A stretch of 64,000 bases of DNA from Atkinsonella hypoxylon. Taxonomy: Eukaryota; Ascomycota; Sordariomycetes; Hypocreales; Clavicipitaceae. Positions 46,230-56,933 of the stretch are shown piece after piece (the first letter of the stretch is position 1; each line of letters begins with the position of its first letter). The stretch covers positions 62,001 through 126,000 of the forward strand of contig JFHB01000042.1 of the NCBI GenBank assembly GCA_000729835.1, in the 5' to 3' direction. Made by a program: the position numbers and the translations under genes. A model generated the notes under the pieces. That model worked only from the letters and a program-made list of their open reading frames with translations, had not been told where the DNA came from and did not search any database.

Positions 46230-47189
46230 ATGACTGAGGTATGTGGTGTCACGTTTACGCCAGCCGTGTATAAGAAGGCGGCTTGGTAATATGTTGCGCG
46301 AGACTGATGTGGGTTTCAGATCATGGTTTCTGTTCAGCCAGGCATGCATGGAAATGCTCAGCAGGGCCAAGATGACCTTGCCAACCTCTTTGCTCGAAAT
46401 ATGACTTTCAATCCAGACATTCGAGCTTCAGCCCTCAAAGAAGTTCCGAGACATGAGCCTCCCGTCAACGTGACTGCCGCTGCCGCTCAGCCCATCCTCT
46501 ACTCAATCTCACAACATTACAATCATTCAGCTCATATAGCAAGACCTACCCCTCAACAACCAGTGGAACAAATGCAGCTGCAAACTCAGCGACCTTCCTC
46601 AGAGCCTCCTCGGACGGAGCTTTCGTCCGTTGAGGCTATTCTCCGCAACCACGGCTTGGATCCAACAATCCTGACCCCATCGCAGCTGAAACTATTCCGT
46701 ATTGCCGACGATGCCCAAAAGTTGCGTCTTCTTGAGCTGTGGAGCATATGTCCCCCTAACAAGGCCGAAGACATTCCTGCACTTGCCTGGAGTAGCACTT
46801 CTGTGGACCAAGAAGAACAAATGGCTCGTTTGCGATACGAGAGGCAAAAAAACACCGTAATGAGTTTGGATGGCACCCCAGTTCAGACTGGCGAAGGACG
46901 CTGGATGCAACAGAACCCAGCAGTGGAGAGCGAGCCATACATGATCTCTGGTTACGAGGAGTTGATGCGGCGAGAGTATGAGCAGCAATCCACGAAGAAT
47001 AAGGACAAGGATGTTTATAACCATTTTGGCTCTGCGATAGGGGGTTGTCATTATTCCAGGGCTACTGATCCCGTGTATAAGGGATCCGACTACCACACAC
47101 AACAGCAGCAACTGGACATGGCCTATCAATATGGAGCTTTTGAGCAATTCAGGGGTGCGAATGTGGAGGTAGATGCTATGGATATGTAA
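46230..47189 (+). CDS. conserved ascomycete protein of unknown function (two exons)
   Basis: A 9-nt first exon (46230-46238, MTE) joins over an 81-nt intron (GTATGT...TTTCAG) to exon 46320-47189, giving 292 residues. Without that exon the frame would start at the ATG at 46323, and both ATGs are in frame after splicing. The N-terminal third is Gln/Pro-rich. A compact helical block follows (VEAILRNHGLDPTILTPSQL, LFRIADDAQKLRLLELWSIC), then a coiled segment (QEEQMARLRYERQKN), SLDGTPVQTGEGRW, and SGYEELMRREYEQQ near the end. The last 60 residues contain RATDPVYKGSDY and a Gln-rich stretch. I recall similar proteins in other filamentous ascomycetes but know no function. No signal peptide or membrane segment is visible. 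Confidence 0.7.
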
Positions 47190-47903
47190 CTTGGCTTACA
47201 GGAGCGAATATCACATGTCATCAATGTGCTCCTAACGAATAGACGACATAGACAATCGGGCTCTTTTTTTTTTTTTTTTTTTTTTTTCGCTGAAAAGGTT
47301 GCAAGTATGGAAGAACGAACGTGTACAGGACTTGTTTAAACTCAGATGCCGGGGGTAAATGATATTGTCACGAGTCGGGAAGATGCCTTGTTGTTCTACC
47401 CTTTTTTCTTTACTTTTACTCGTTTCCACTCCGCAGTCTTTTCTTTCACTCCCTCGTCTGTTTTGCTTAATCGTGGATGCTAACCAAATTTTAGAATCTG
47501 GGTAATGATGAATAGCCAGAGCAGGTATGTGAATATGTCTTCCCCTCACTTTACCCACATTTGCCCCAGATCCGATGCTGTCATCACATGTTCACTGGCT
47601 GCACATGCCACAGCTCAGGTTGGTTAGGTAACAAAACCAGTTGTTCGCATCTGAGAAGGGAATCCAGACATGTATTTCTACCATGAATAAAGAGTTCTTA
47701 GTGTTCAAAATATGTCCCGAGAAAATAAGTGACTCGTGTCCTTTCTGCATGTTATATATATAGTAAATGTTTGGCATAGATAGGTATTGTCACAACAGGA
47801 CGTATGAGTATAAAGGAGTATCGATGTAATTTCACGCTCTAACCCTTTAGTCTTAAGTTGATTGCGAGTAGATCATTCTAATGTAATGTGTATGACAGCG
47901 TCT
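47190..47903. other. convergent 3' region of the unknown gene and RNA1
   Basis: About 700 bp between convergent genes. A T23-24 homopolymer lies near 47264-47287. I see no further gene. Confidence 0.5.
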
Positions 47904-49284
47904 CTACCGGATCTCAGTTCCCGCAAGCTTCTTGGCAAGTGCATCAACCTCCTGGTCCTTGAGCTGCACGACAGGCTCTTCTTGAGCCTCCTCTGCCTCC
48001 TTGACCAGCTTTTCGGCGCGCTCCTCAACAGTGGCATCCTCTTCCTCGTCTTCCTCGTCTTCTTCCTCGTCTTCTTCATCGCTTAGGTCTTCAAGATCAC
48101 TCAGGCTGTCCATGCCCCACTCATCCTCTTTGATCACATCACCAGCAGTTCTCTCTTTGCGTTCGTCAAGGAGCTCTTGCAGGGCCATAATAGACTCATC
48201 ATCCTCAGTAAACTTGTTTCCGTTCAGCTCAATACGCTTCAGAGCGGGAAGAGCATCTTTCGCAGCAATGGCAAGCTTCTTCAAGCCGGGTGCAGTGATA
48301 TCGTTGAATTGTAGACGCAGTGTCTCGAGCTTTTGGTTCTTGCCACTGGAAAGGGATTCGGCGAGAAGCACGGCCCCCTTGGCACTAAGCAGGGAATCAC
48401 CGATACCGAGCTCGCGGATGACGGTCCAGTTGGTGACAACCTTGGCCAGGGCTCTGCCGCCCATGAGGGTGAATGTGTTGTCCTGCAGATCTAGAACCTC
48501 GAGCTTGGTGGTGTGGTTCAATCCTTCGCTGATCAAGTGGGAGATACCCTCCTGACGGATACCGTTCTGAACCATCTTGATTTCCTTGAGCTTATTATGA
48601 AGCTTGTATGTCTTGGCCCACGCCGTCATGCTGCCATTCTCCAATCGGTTTCGGCCACAAATAACGGTCTCTAAATCAGGCACCTGCTTTCCCTCCTTTC
48701 GTGCGGCTTCCTTCTTAGCGTGTAGTTCTGACAGCGCATCGGCAATGAGGATGCCAGCATGGGGACCAAGTCCATTGTTGTTGAGATAGAGATGCTGCAG
48801 GGGCACATGTGCGGAAAGGAACGCAACGAGAGGGGCTTGAGTGCTGAGGCCGAAGGCGTTGTCGTTCAAGTTGATGGTGTGCAGGTTCGGATGGTTCAGG
48901 ACAGACGTCAACAGCGAAGACAAAGCTTCGGGAATCTCTGACAGGAGTCGACCGGTGAAGATATCGGCAAAGTTGGCAATCTAGAGGCAGTTAGTGTGCG
49001 ACCGGCGGGCGGGCGGAGAACTTTGTCAAGTCTTGGCAAGCGACTGCTTCCTTGGGGGGGAGACGTGATAATGTGTCGGGGCATGAACATACGCGGAGGT
49101 TCTTCTTGGTCGCTAACACCTCGCCGAGAACCTTGCATGCTTCGACGCCCAAGGTGTTGCCCAGGAGCCTGACTTCCTCGACATCGTTGGCACGGAGATC
49201 TTTGATATGGGCTTCGACGTCCGCGGCGGAGTCGAGCTTGAGTCCCTTGCCCTCAAGGGTGAACAGCTTGGTGGGGCTCGTCAT
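47904..49284 (-). CDS. RNA1: Ran GTPase-activating protein Rna1 (RanGAP) (two exons)
   Basis: Minus-strand exons 49093-49284 and 47904-48980 flank a 112-nt intron (GTATGT...CTCTAG) and encode 422 residues; fission yeast Rna1 has 386. RanGAP stimulates GTP hydrolysis by Ran on the cytoplasmic side and so sets the direction of nuclear transport. The protein is a crescent of leucine-rich repeats with the family blocks NFADIFTGRLLSEIPEAL (with the conserved Arg of FTGR), LNDNAFG, HLYLNNNGLGPHAG, ICGRNRLENGSM, MVQNGIRQEGISHL, LDLQDNTFT and LRLQFNDI. The end is an acidic tail of Asp/Glu runs (DLEDLSDEEDEEEDEEDEEE), as in yeasts. There is no SUMO-target RanBP2-binding domain, which is normal outside animals. 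It is divergent from CYT1. Confidence 0.96.
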
Positions 49285-49842
49285 TGTATGGATATCCGAT
49301 ATTTGAATGTTTGTACCACAGTGGACAATGGGCCAAGAATAAAAGAACTGGCTGGCCGTGGAATGGCGACTGGTGTGGTGTTCTCAGGATGGGGAATTTA
49401 TATTTTGATAGTGGGGGCGGGGCAACGACAGAGAATCGCAGTTTCTCCGATAATACGGACTAGTAATGCGTCTGGTAGTGTCTACTGTTTAGTGTCAAGC
49501 ATTGCTCAATGTGCCGGGTTGCCAGGGATTATATTTGTACTGAGGCGGATTGACATGTGCCTGTCTGTTAGCAGGCGGCCAATGGGAGACAACATTGAAG
49601 CCTTTTTGAACGTACAAGGTACTGGTGTAGTTCGTGCTCTGTACATAGCCATTCCGTAGACTTTAGAACTGCACGTGACTTAACCAATCAGCGTCGGCCC
49701 ATTTCGGAACGCTGGATTTTCTCATTGGGTATGACCTCTCCTGTCGAGCCTCTTCGAATCTCCGTCCTCGAGATCGACTTGACCATCGCCGTCTCACCCT
49801 CAATCACAGCTTCCCCCACGGCTACGGTATAGCTTGCCAATC
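49285..49842. promoter_or_regulatory. divergent promoter RNA1 / CYT1 with CCAAT boxes
   Basis: The 558-bp shared region contains three CCAAT boxes: plus strand at 49579-49583 and 49684-49688 (CCAATCA), and minus strand at 49724-49728. In fungi the Hap/CCAAT-binding complex activates respiratory genes, and CYT1 is a classical Hap target in budding yeast. The two nearest boxes lie 115-160 bp upstream of the CYT1 ATG. Occupancy is inference. Confidence 0.45.
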
Positions 49843-51203
49843 ATGCTGGCAAGGTCTTGCTTGCGCTCGACGCACACCCTCAATGGGCTCCGAAATGGCG
49901 TCAATAATGTCTCCAAGGTATGATGGCCTTAACGTTTCCGGCCCGGTTATCCTGTTTGCCGAGGGACGTCAGCCAGCACCAGCGCCAACGCCATAAACTC
50001 CTTATCAATCGAACTTTACATCCTTTAATCGTTCGGGAAGTTGATGCTGATGGTATTCTCTTTGCTTGATAGCGCGCCGCTTCTACGAGTTCGGGTGCAG
50101 CCGGAGAAGCTCCCCCTGCGCGATTGAACTTTGCAGCCATTGCCTCAACCACTGTCGCTGCCGGGTCCATTGCTTGGTACTATCATCTCTATGGACCGAT
50201 CGCCTTTGCTGCCAGTCCAGCTGAGGAAGGGTACGTTTGACGAATTGTTCAGTCGAGCCCGTTGCTGGTCTATTTGGCCACCATAGCCATATGCGGCATA
50301 AAAATAGCCGTGTTCGGGCTAAGGTCTTCCTGGTCCATCAATCCGCTAATTTCATTCTCTAGTCTACATCCTACGGCTTACCCTTGGGTTCACCAACAGT
50401 GGCTGAAGACCTTTGACCACCAGGCGTAAGTCTTTTACATCCCTCGGCATGTGTCTGGTAGCACATGACTGAGTTGGAGATGCTCTTTCTTTTGTGGTAT
50501 CTTGGGATGGAAGCTAATGCCACCACACAGTCTTCGCCGTGGTTTCCAGGTGTATAGCGAAGTCTGTGCTTCATGTCATTCTCTTAGCCGAATTCCCTAC
50601 CGAACGTTGGTCGGCGCTGTTTTGACTGTGGATGAGGCCAAGGCCCTTGCTGAAGAAAATGAATACCCTGGCGAGCCCGACGAAGAGGGTGAGATTCAGA
50701 TGCGACCCGGCAAGCTGGCCGACTACATTCCCGCCCCGTACAAGAACGAAGAAGCTGCCCGAGCTGCCAACAACGGTGCCCTTCCCCCGGATCTGAGCTT
50801 GATTGTGAAAGGTCGCCACGGTGGCTGTGACTACATCTTCAGCTTGCTCACTGGTTACCCTGAAGAGCCTCCTCCTGGTGCTCAGGTTGCCCCGGGCATG
50901 AACTTCAACCCTTACTTCCCTGGGACTGGTATTGGTATGGCTCGTGTTCTCTTCGACGACATGGTTGAGTACGAAGACGGTACTCCTGCATCCACCTCTC
51001 AGATGGCCAAGGACGTCGTTGAGTTCCTCAACTGGGCCGCTGAGCCCGAAATGGACGACCGCAAGAAGATGGGTTTGAAGGTCCTTGTGGTTACGTCGGC
51101 TCTGTGGGCCATCAGTGTATGGGTGAAGCGGTACAAGTGGGCATGGCTGAAGTCGAGAAAGATTGCCTATGACCCCCCTGCGGATTCTAAGGTTCGTCAC
51201 TGA
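49843..51203 (+). CDS. CYT1: cytochrome c1, complex III heme protein (four exons)
   Basis: Exons are 49843-49917, 50073-50230, 50363-50425 and 50531-51203, giving 322 residues. The introns are 155, 132 and 105 nt with GTATGA, GTACGT and GTAAGT donors. Cytochrome c1 passes electrons from the Rieske protein to cytochrome c in the mitochondrial inner membrane. The N-terminus (MLARSCLRSTHTLNGLRNGV) is a matrix-targeting presequence, followed by a hydrophobic sorting segment (AAIASTTVAAGSIAWYYHLY). The mature part starts near AEEGLHPTAYPWVHQQWLKT. The heme c site is C111-A-S-C114-H115. RGGCDY-like GRHGGCDYIFSLLTGYPEEP and the axial Met in GTGIGMARVLFDD are present. The C-terminal membrane anchor is LKVLVVTSALWAISVWVKRY, with a basic matrix-side tail. 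Every splice join restores family sequence, so the model is strong. Confidence 0.96.
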
Positions 51204-51995
51204 GCAGCATTCCGGTTGTGCGTCATGTGTATACTAGTCTCCCCCCCCTAGAGAAGCTCCTTTGTCGGTGGAGGCGGGTAGAATGAAGGGATAGTGGTTT
51301 TGTGTTAAAATGAAGGAAAAGCGGATGGTAGAGTGTAAATCAGATGAACCAATTTCAATACCTTTGCTTTTGTTATAGCTACAAATCACGGGGCTTCTTG
51401 TTGTACTGCGATGGCCATGCTGTTAGGGGAATGGCGACTTGGAGTGTACGGAGTGCCATATGATCTATTGGCATATATATATATATATATATATATCTCG
51501 ATGCGACAGGAAGTTACCTTCGATCAATGTCCTGAGTGAAAGTTCTTTACTATAGACATGCGCAATTGAATATTTGACACCAACCCTGCATATTAATCGC
51601 GGGTATCTTGCATCTGTCAAGTCAGACCATCAATGTGACGGATTGGGGGGTACACATTCGTCCGTACCTGTAATGCGTTGCAAAAGATCAACAACGCCAG
51701 CTGGGTCTGGGCCCGCAAAACCATCGTGTTACTCCGCAATAGGTGGCTACGCTACACCTTCCGTGCCAGCCATGGGGCCGGCATCTAACTCCCTATTATT
51801 ATTACTAGCCCAACAGCTCGCCCATCACGCCAACGGCTCGTCATCCCACAGCCAGCACTCCAGAACAAAAGTTCTCCTGTCCCACAAGCACGCTATTCTT
51901 AACCAAATCCCATCGTATTGCCAAAACCAAAAAAAAAAAAACCACGATTCCTTCTCGTCCCGTCTGGACTCCCATCGCAGCACCCTCAGTCGAAG
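51204..51995. other. intergenic region CYT1 / zinc-binding protein gene
   Basis: About 790 bp. It holds the CYT1 3' end, an AT microsatellite at 51473-51496, a GTACGGAGT motif at 51446-51454, and a CA-rich leader with an A12 run near 51931. The frame of the next gene is open upstream of its assigned ATG, but the extra Lys-rich residues come from the A run. Confidence 0.45.
51473..51496. repeat. AT dinucleotide microsatellite
   Basis: About twelve uninterrupted AT units in the 3' region of CYT1. Confidence 0.9.
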
Positions 51996-52679
51996 ATGCC
52001 TTCCGTCGTCACCGACGACATCCAGCCAACGCGCAAGCGACGATGGGATGAAGACGACCACATCTACAAGCTCTACCACGATAGACACCAGGACATCTAC
52101 CTGCTCGACGCGGCGCAGGATTCACCGCGCAGAGTCCTCCCGCTCTCGTCGAAATCTAAACGAGCCCGCATCGCGGTCGACAACGAAGACACCGACCGCG
52201 ACGGGCACCGACGCAGATCGTCGCGTCACAGAGTACCAGTATCGCCATGTGGGGGTAAGGCCCCGGTTGGACCTACCGCTGCGTCACTGGCACCCTGTTA
52301 TATATGCCACCGGCGCCCTACCAAGAGGTCGGATCTCGACTCGTTTGCTGCGTGCGAAGGGTGCGGCCAGCGAGCGTGCTTCGTCTGTGTGAGGAGGTGC
52401 CCTGGGTGGAAGGCAGATGAGGACATGTCTGTTATTTCAGAGCAGGAGATGCTCTCGCGGTCATTTCATATGGATGATGGGGCGGACGGTGACGGGCCTT
52501 GTGCCCGTGAGGAGACGCAGCTGCGGACAGAGGACGATGGGCATGGCGGACCGCGTTGTGGCAAAGGGTGGGCTGCGTCTGGTCACAGGTCTGTCGTCTG
52601 TAGTAGATGCTGCGTCGAGAGGGGCCGTGAGGGGGATGTAGTTTGCTTGGGATGTCTGTCCGGCATGCCTGGTGCTTGA
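51996..52679 (+). CDS. Cys-rich zinc-binding protein of unknown function
   Basis: A single open frame of 227 residues from the ATG at 51996, chosen because the upstream in-frame residues derive from an A-run. The N-terminal part is polar (RKRRWDEDDHIYKLYHDRHQ, SKSKRARIAVDNEDTDRD). The middle has a cysteine cluster, CYICHRRPTKRSDL, then CEGCGQRACFVCVRRC, and the C-terminus has VVCSRCCVERGREGDVVCLG followed by C. The spacing (CxxC, CxxCG, CxxC, CxxCC, CxxC) suggests a cross-brace RING- or FYVE-like zinc fold split by a poorly conserved loop of about 60 residues. I recall similar proteins in related fungi without an assigned role. A GTAAGG at 52255 could be an in-frame donor, but no intron is needed to keep the frame open. 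Confidence 0.65.
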   Translation: MPSVVTDDIQPTRKRRWDEDDHIYKLYHDRHQDIYLLDAAQDSPRRVLPLSSKSKRARIAVDNEDTDRDGHRRRSSRHRVPVSPCGGKAPVGPTAASLAPCYICHRRPTKRSDLDSFAACEGCGQRACFVCVRRCPGWKADEDMSVISEQEMLSRSFHMDDGADGDGPCAREETQLRTEDDGHGGPRCGKGWAASGHRSVVCSRCCVERGREGDVVCLGCLSGMPGA

Positions 52680-53124
52680 CAGGTGGGAAATCCTCGCGGA
52701 AGAAAAGGGGAAAATAATGATTTGATGACATTCGTAGCATCACCTTGTATCCTACTAATACGGCCTTTGTATATTGTTTCATGTAGCATCTGGCATCATC
52801 GTTGATGGTCATTGCGTCCTGCAAAGGAGTTTCTTTTTAAAGATAACTTAATTCAACAGCGACGCGCACCGGTGAGTCTTTCTCATTGAAACTTCTTCCA
52901 TATTCTACGAGCGCCCCCTGTCCCTAATCACGCTTGCTATATATTGCCTGTTGTAGGACCTTCAAGTATAAAGTCGGGCATGAAGAGAAAGGTATCGCAA
53001 GGTGCCAGCCGCTTCCCAACGTCTGCTACAGCATTGCGCATTTATGAACGTCCAAGTCTCAACCTGCTGTATTCTTCTCATAGCCATACAACCGAAACTT
53101 CTTAACATACACGCATAGCCCGCT
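52680..53124. other. convergent 3' region zinc-binding gene / RPT1
   Basis: About 445 bp between convergent genes with no supported gene. The ORFs seen here are antisense or chance. Confidence 0.4.
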
Positions 53125-54611
53125 CTAGTTATATTGCATGTACGTAGCCGTCGAGTTAAACTTGAGATTACCCTTGATGACCTTGTCCACAGCACTCAGA
53201 AAATCCTTCTCTGTAGCTACCTTTCTTCTTGCTCGGATGGCAAACATGCCTGCCTCAGTACAAACACTCCTCAACTCGGCACCGGTAGCATTGGGGCACA
53301 AACGAGAAATAAGCTCCCATCGAATATCTCTCTCGACCGACATGCTTTTGGCGTGGATGCGGAGAATGTTGGCTCGGCCCTCGAGATCAGGCAGTGAGAA
53401 TTCAATCTTTCGGTCAATACGACCCGGTCGCATGAGCGCGGGGTCCAACGTGGAGGGTCTATTGGTCGCGAACATGACCTTGATGTTTCCACGGGCGTCA
53501 AATCCGTCTAATTGGGTAATGAGTTCCAACATGGTTCTTTGTACTTCGTTGTCACCGCCAGCACCGTCGTCAAATCGGGCACCACCCACGGCATCAATTT
53601 CATCAAAAAAGATGATGCAGGCTTTCTTTGTACGTGCCATCTCGAATAGCTCACGCACCATTCGGGCGCCCTCACCAACGTACTTCTGCACTAGTTCACT
53701 GCCAATGACTCGGATGAAGGTGGCGTCTGTTCTGTTGGCGACAGCACGAGCACACAATGTTTTACCCGTACCAGGCGGACCATAAAGTAATGCACCCTTG
53801 GGAGGGTCGATACCGAGATTGACGAACCGTTCTGGAGACAGCAGTGGCATTTCGACAACCTCTCTCAACTTTTCAACCTGTTCTTTACAGCCCCCAACAT
53901 CGCCGTACGTAACATCGGGCTTCTCTTCGACCGTCATCATGGTGACACTGGCGTCGATCTTTGGTGGTAATGGCAGCATAATCTGGTACTTGGTTCGGTC
54001 GACACCAACGCGCATGCCTTCTTCGATATCTGTTGGACTCACACGCTCTCCTAGTTGTACAACGAATTTGGCAATCTGCTTGACATTAATGACGTATTTC
54101 TTTTTCGACTCATCGCCCTTGTCGTCTTCGATAATCTTAGTACATCGTGCGACTTGAAAGGGTTGCTCTTCGGCCATTCGTTGCCGATCGGCGGCAACAT
54201 CCCATAGATGCGGAGGTGCAAGACCTGTATCGGATTCCTGTGCATTGTTAGGCTCGCACTCGGCCGAATCAGATTCGTCAACGGCACATACTTTGACGCC
54301 AATCTTTTCATCTACACTTTGCTGTTTCTCCTTAATCTGCTTGTCTAACTTCTTGATCGCGGCACCATATGGCGCAGCGCCGTAGGTCTTCAGGACTTGG
54401 ATATCCCTGAGAATCGAGTTAGTCAAGAGGCCCACGAGACAATAGCTAGAGAGGCCACCGTACTCATCGGTGAGGGGGGTGATCTTTTTCTCTTCTATTT
54501 CATCATCAGCGAAGTTTCTCTGGTACTTCTCCCAGTTTGAGCCAGTCGCGGAAGGCTATCAAGAGTCAGTGGTCAGCACCATTGAGAAAGCTGTTGTAGG
54601 GAGCTCACCAT
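53125..54611 (-). CDS. RPT1: 26S proteasome regulatory ATPase Rpt1 (four exons)
   Basis: Minus-strand exons are 54609-54611 (only the ATG), 54464-54555, 54292-54406 and 53125-54237, giving 440 residues. The introns are 53, 57 and 54 nt with donors GTGAGC, GTACGG and GTATGT; the last two have CTAAC branch sites. The joined N-terminus M-PSATGSNWEKYQRNF and PLTDE-DIQVLKTYGAAPY match yeast Rpt1. Rpt1 is one of six AAA ATPases that unfold substrates and open the 20S gate. Visible parts are an N-terminal coiled coil, an OB domain (KYVINVKQIAKFVVQLGERV), Walker A GPPGTGKT (about 223-230), Walker B IIFFDEID (Asp-Glu about 282-283), the second region of homology ATNRPSTLDPALMRPGRIDR, and the C-terminus TYMQYN. 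The 54-nt third intron is stop-free and in frame; I splice it because the family has GVKESDTGLAPP without an insert. It is divergent from CCT4. Confidence 0.95.
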
Positions 54612-55130
54612 TCTGGAGAGTCGCTAGCCGGGCGCGTTGCCGATGGAGGGTTTGGCGATTGATGAGGCTAAGCCGAGCAAGATCAAGCCCACAATAACGA
54701 TGACGGACTGCGCGCTCGGTGAGTTGGTGATAGGAAGGCGGATGAAAGACTTGATGTGTGGTATATTTGGATGTATCCTATGGTAATAGCAAAAGCAACC
54801 TGCAGGCATCGAAGCATTTCGTAATCTATCTGCGTGGATGTTCAAATGTTCAAGCTCCAGTGCACGGGCCCACTTTGACGCTAAACCTTCTTGGGGTGTG
54901 GATGCAAGCCTCTCCCCAGGCTGGCTGGTATAACTGCAAGCCGGAGCATGGATAATCTGTAGTCCGAAGCCAAAAGAATTTGGAGTCCGCTCATGGCGGA
55001 GTAGGGCAGAAGGTGGGATATCCCAATCAAGCTGCCAGCGTCCCGCGATCTAGCGTTTCTGCAACAACTTGCAACAACTCGTTGGCAAAATTGAGACTCG
55101 ACGATCCGCGGGCAGTACATCGTCGTCATC
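54612..55130. promoter_or_regulatory. divergent promoter RPT1 / CCT4
   Basis: A 519-bp shared promoter of a proteasome gene and a chaperonin gene. It contains GTTGGCAAA at 55081-55089, one mismatch from the yeast proteasome element GGTGGCAAA, and a CCAATCA box at 55023-55029. A minus-strand frame of 61 codons (from an ATG at 54809) lies within the likely RPT1 leader; its meaning is unclear. Confidence 0.4.
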
Positions 55131-56933
55131 ATGTCAACATCAGCAGTCCCAGCTGGGCAGTCCCACAATGCCACTTTCAGGGTACGAGGAGCTCCAGAGC
55201 GTCCCATGAAGTTTTGGGAAATGTTTGGAGAAATACCCCGCTGACAAGCTCCTAGGACAAAGAGAAGCCCATGGCGGTACGATCTTCCAATATTGTCGCT
55301 GCCAGAGGTGCGAATATCCCCCCTTTAATAATAAGGCCGACATAATTTACTGACTAATTTAAAGCTGTCGCCGATGCTATCCGAACGTCGCTTGGGCCTC
55401 GAGGCATGGACAAAATGATTCGGAGTGGAAAAGGAGAGACTATCATCACAAACGACGGGCACACTATGCTGAAGAGCATGTCAGTCATGCACCCTACCGC
55501 CAAAATGCTGGTAAATCTGGCAGGCGCTCAAGATGTAGAAGCTGGAGATGGCACAACTTCCGTCGTAGTCATCTGCGGCAGCTTGCTTGGTGCTGCGGAT
55601 CGCCTTCTCTCAAAAGGTGTCCACCCTTCCGTCATTTCAGAGGCCTTCCAGCGTGCATCTGCCGCCGCTGTTGAAGTCCTGCACGATATGTCTCAACCTA
55701 TTACCCTTAGCGATACCTCAGTACTTCTGCAGGCAGCAAACACGTCTCTGTCATCCAAAATCGTCTCACAATACTCGAATTTGCTTGGCCCCATGGCTGT
55801 TAATGCCGTGACCAAAATCATCGATGTCAAGACTGCTGACAATGTGGATCTCCGCAATATTCGAATCGTGAAGAAAGTTGGCGGCACCATTGAAGACAGT
55901 GAACTTGTGCCTGGTCTGGTTCTGCATCAGCCTGTCCTCAAGAACGCTGGCGGACCTACACGAATGGAAAAGGCACGCATTGGCTTGATCCAATTCCAGC
56001 TGAGCCCTCCGAAGCCTGATGTAAGACTTGCAGTCTATTCAAACTTGCCTACATGATAATCTATCTCTTGATGCTGACCTTCCTCTGCAGATGGAGAATA
56101 CCATCCAGGTGAACGACTACCGACAAATGGATAAGATTGTCAAGGAGGAACGCTTGTATCTTCTTAATATGGCCAAGAAAATCAAGAAGGCCAAGTGCAA
56201 TGTCCTTCTGATCCAAAAATCGATCCTGCGTGACGCTGTCAACGACTTGTCCCTGCATTTCCTGGCAAAATTGGGCATATTAGCTATCAAGGACATCGAG
56301 CGAGACGAAGTTGAATTCATTTGCAAGTCAACTGGCTGCAAACCCATTGCCGACATTGACTCTTTTACCGAAGACAAGCTCGGTTATGCGGAGTTGGTCG
56401 AGGAATCCGAGTCTGCGGGCTCCCGAATGGTCAAGGTTACTGGTGCCAAGGCTACGGGAAAGACAGTGTCAGTCATTGTCAGAGGAGCTAACTCGCTGAT
56501 TCTGGAGGAAGCTGAGAGAAGTCTGCACGATGCGCTGTGCGTCATGCGCTGCCTGGTCAAGAAGAAGGCTCTAATTGCCGGAGGCGGTGCCGCTGAGATT
56601 GAGATTGCGGTCCAGTTGTCCAAACAGGTTCGCAGCCTGACTGGCACAGAAGCTATTTGCTGGAAAGCCTTTGCAGATGCCATGGAGGTTGTCCCTACGA
56701 CATTGGCCGAGAACGCAGGCTTGAACAGTATCAAAGTTGTCACGGACCTAAGACACCGACACGAAATGGGAGAGAAGAACGCGGGGGTCAGCATCAAGTC
56801 CGGCGGTGTCAACACCAATATTTCGAAAGAAAATGTTTTACAGCCACTATTGGTGAGCACTAGTGCCATTGAGCTGGCAGCGGAGACGGTGAAGATGATC
56901 TTGAGAATAGATGACATTGCCCTGACGCGATGA
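55131..56933 (+). CDS. CCT4: chaperonin CCT/TRiC subunit delta (four exons)
   Basis: Exons are 55131-55181, 55256-55307, 55365-56020 and 56091-56933, giving 533 residues; yeast Cct4 has 528. The introns are 74, 57 and 70 nt. CCT folds actin, tubulin and WD40 proteins in the cytosol, and delta is one of its eight different subunits. The joins restore ATFR-DKEKPMAVRSSNIVAAR and A-VADAIRTSLGPRGMDKM. The ATPase motifs are present: TNDGHTMLKSM, GDGTTSVVV at about 95-103, and VRGANSLILEEAERSLHDAL with GGGAAEIE near the C-terminal equatorial domain. The apical domain includes DRI-like DIERDEVEFICKSTGCKPIA. The delta-specific end AETVKMILRIDDI is typical. There is no sign of damage. Confidence 0.96.

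Noticed and set aside
54624..54809. 61-codon minus-strand ORF with a hydrophobic segment, just upstream of RPT1
   Set aside because: It lies in the likely RPT1 leader and could be an upstream ORF, but there is no family match, and a membrane-like stretch of this size is expected by chance.
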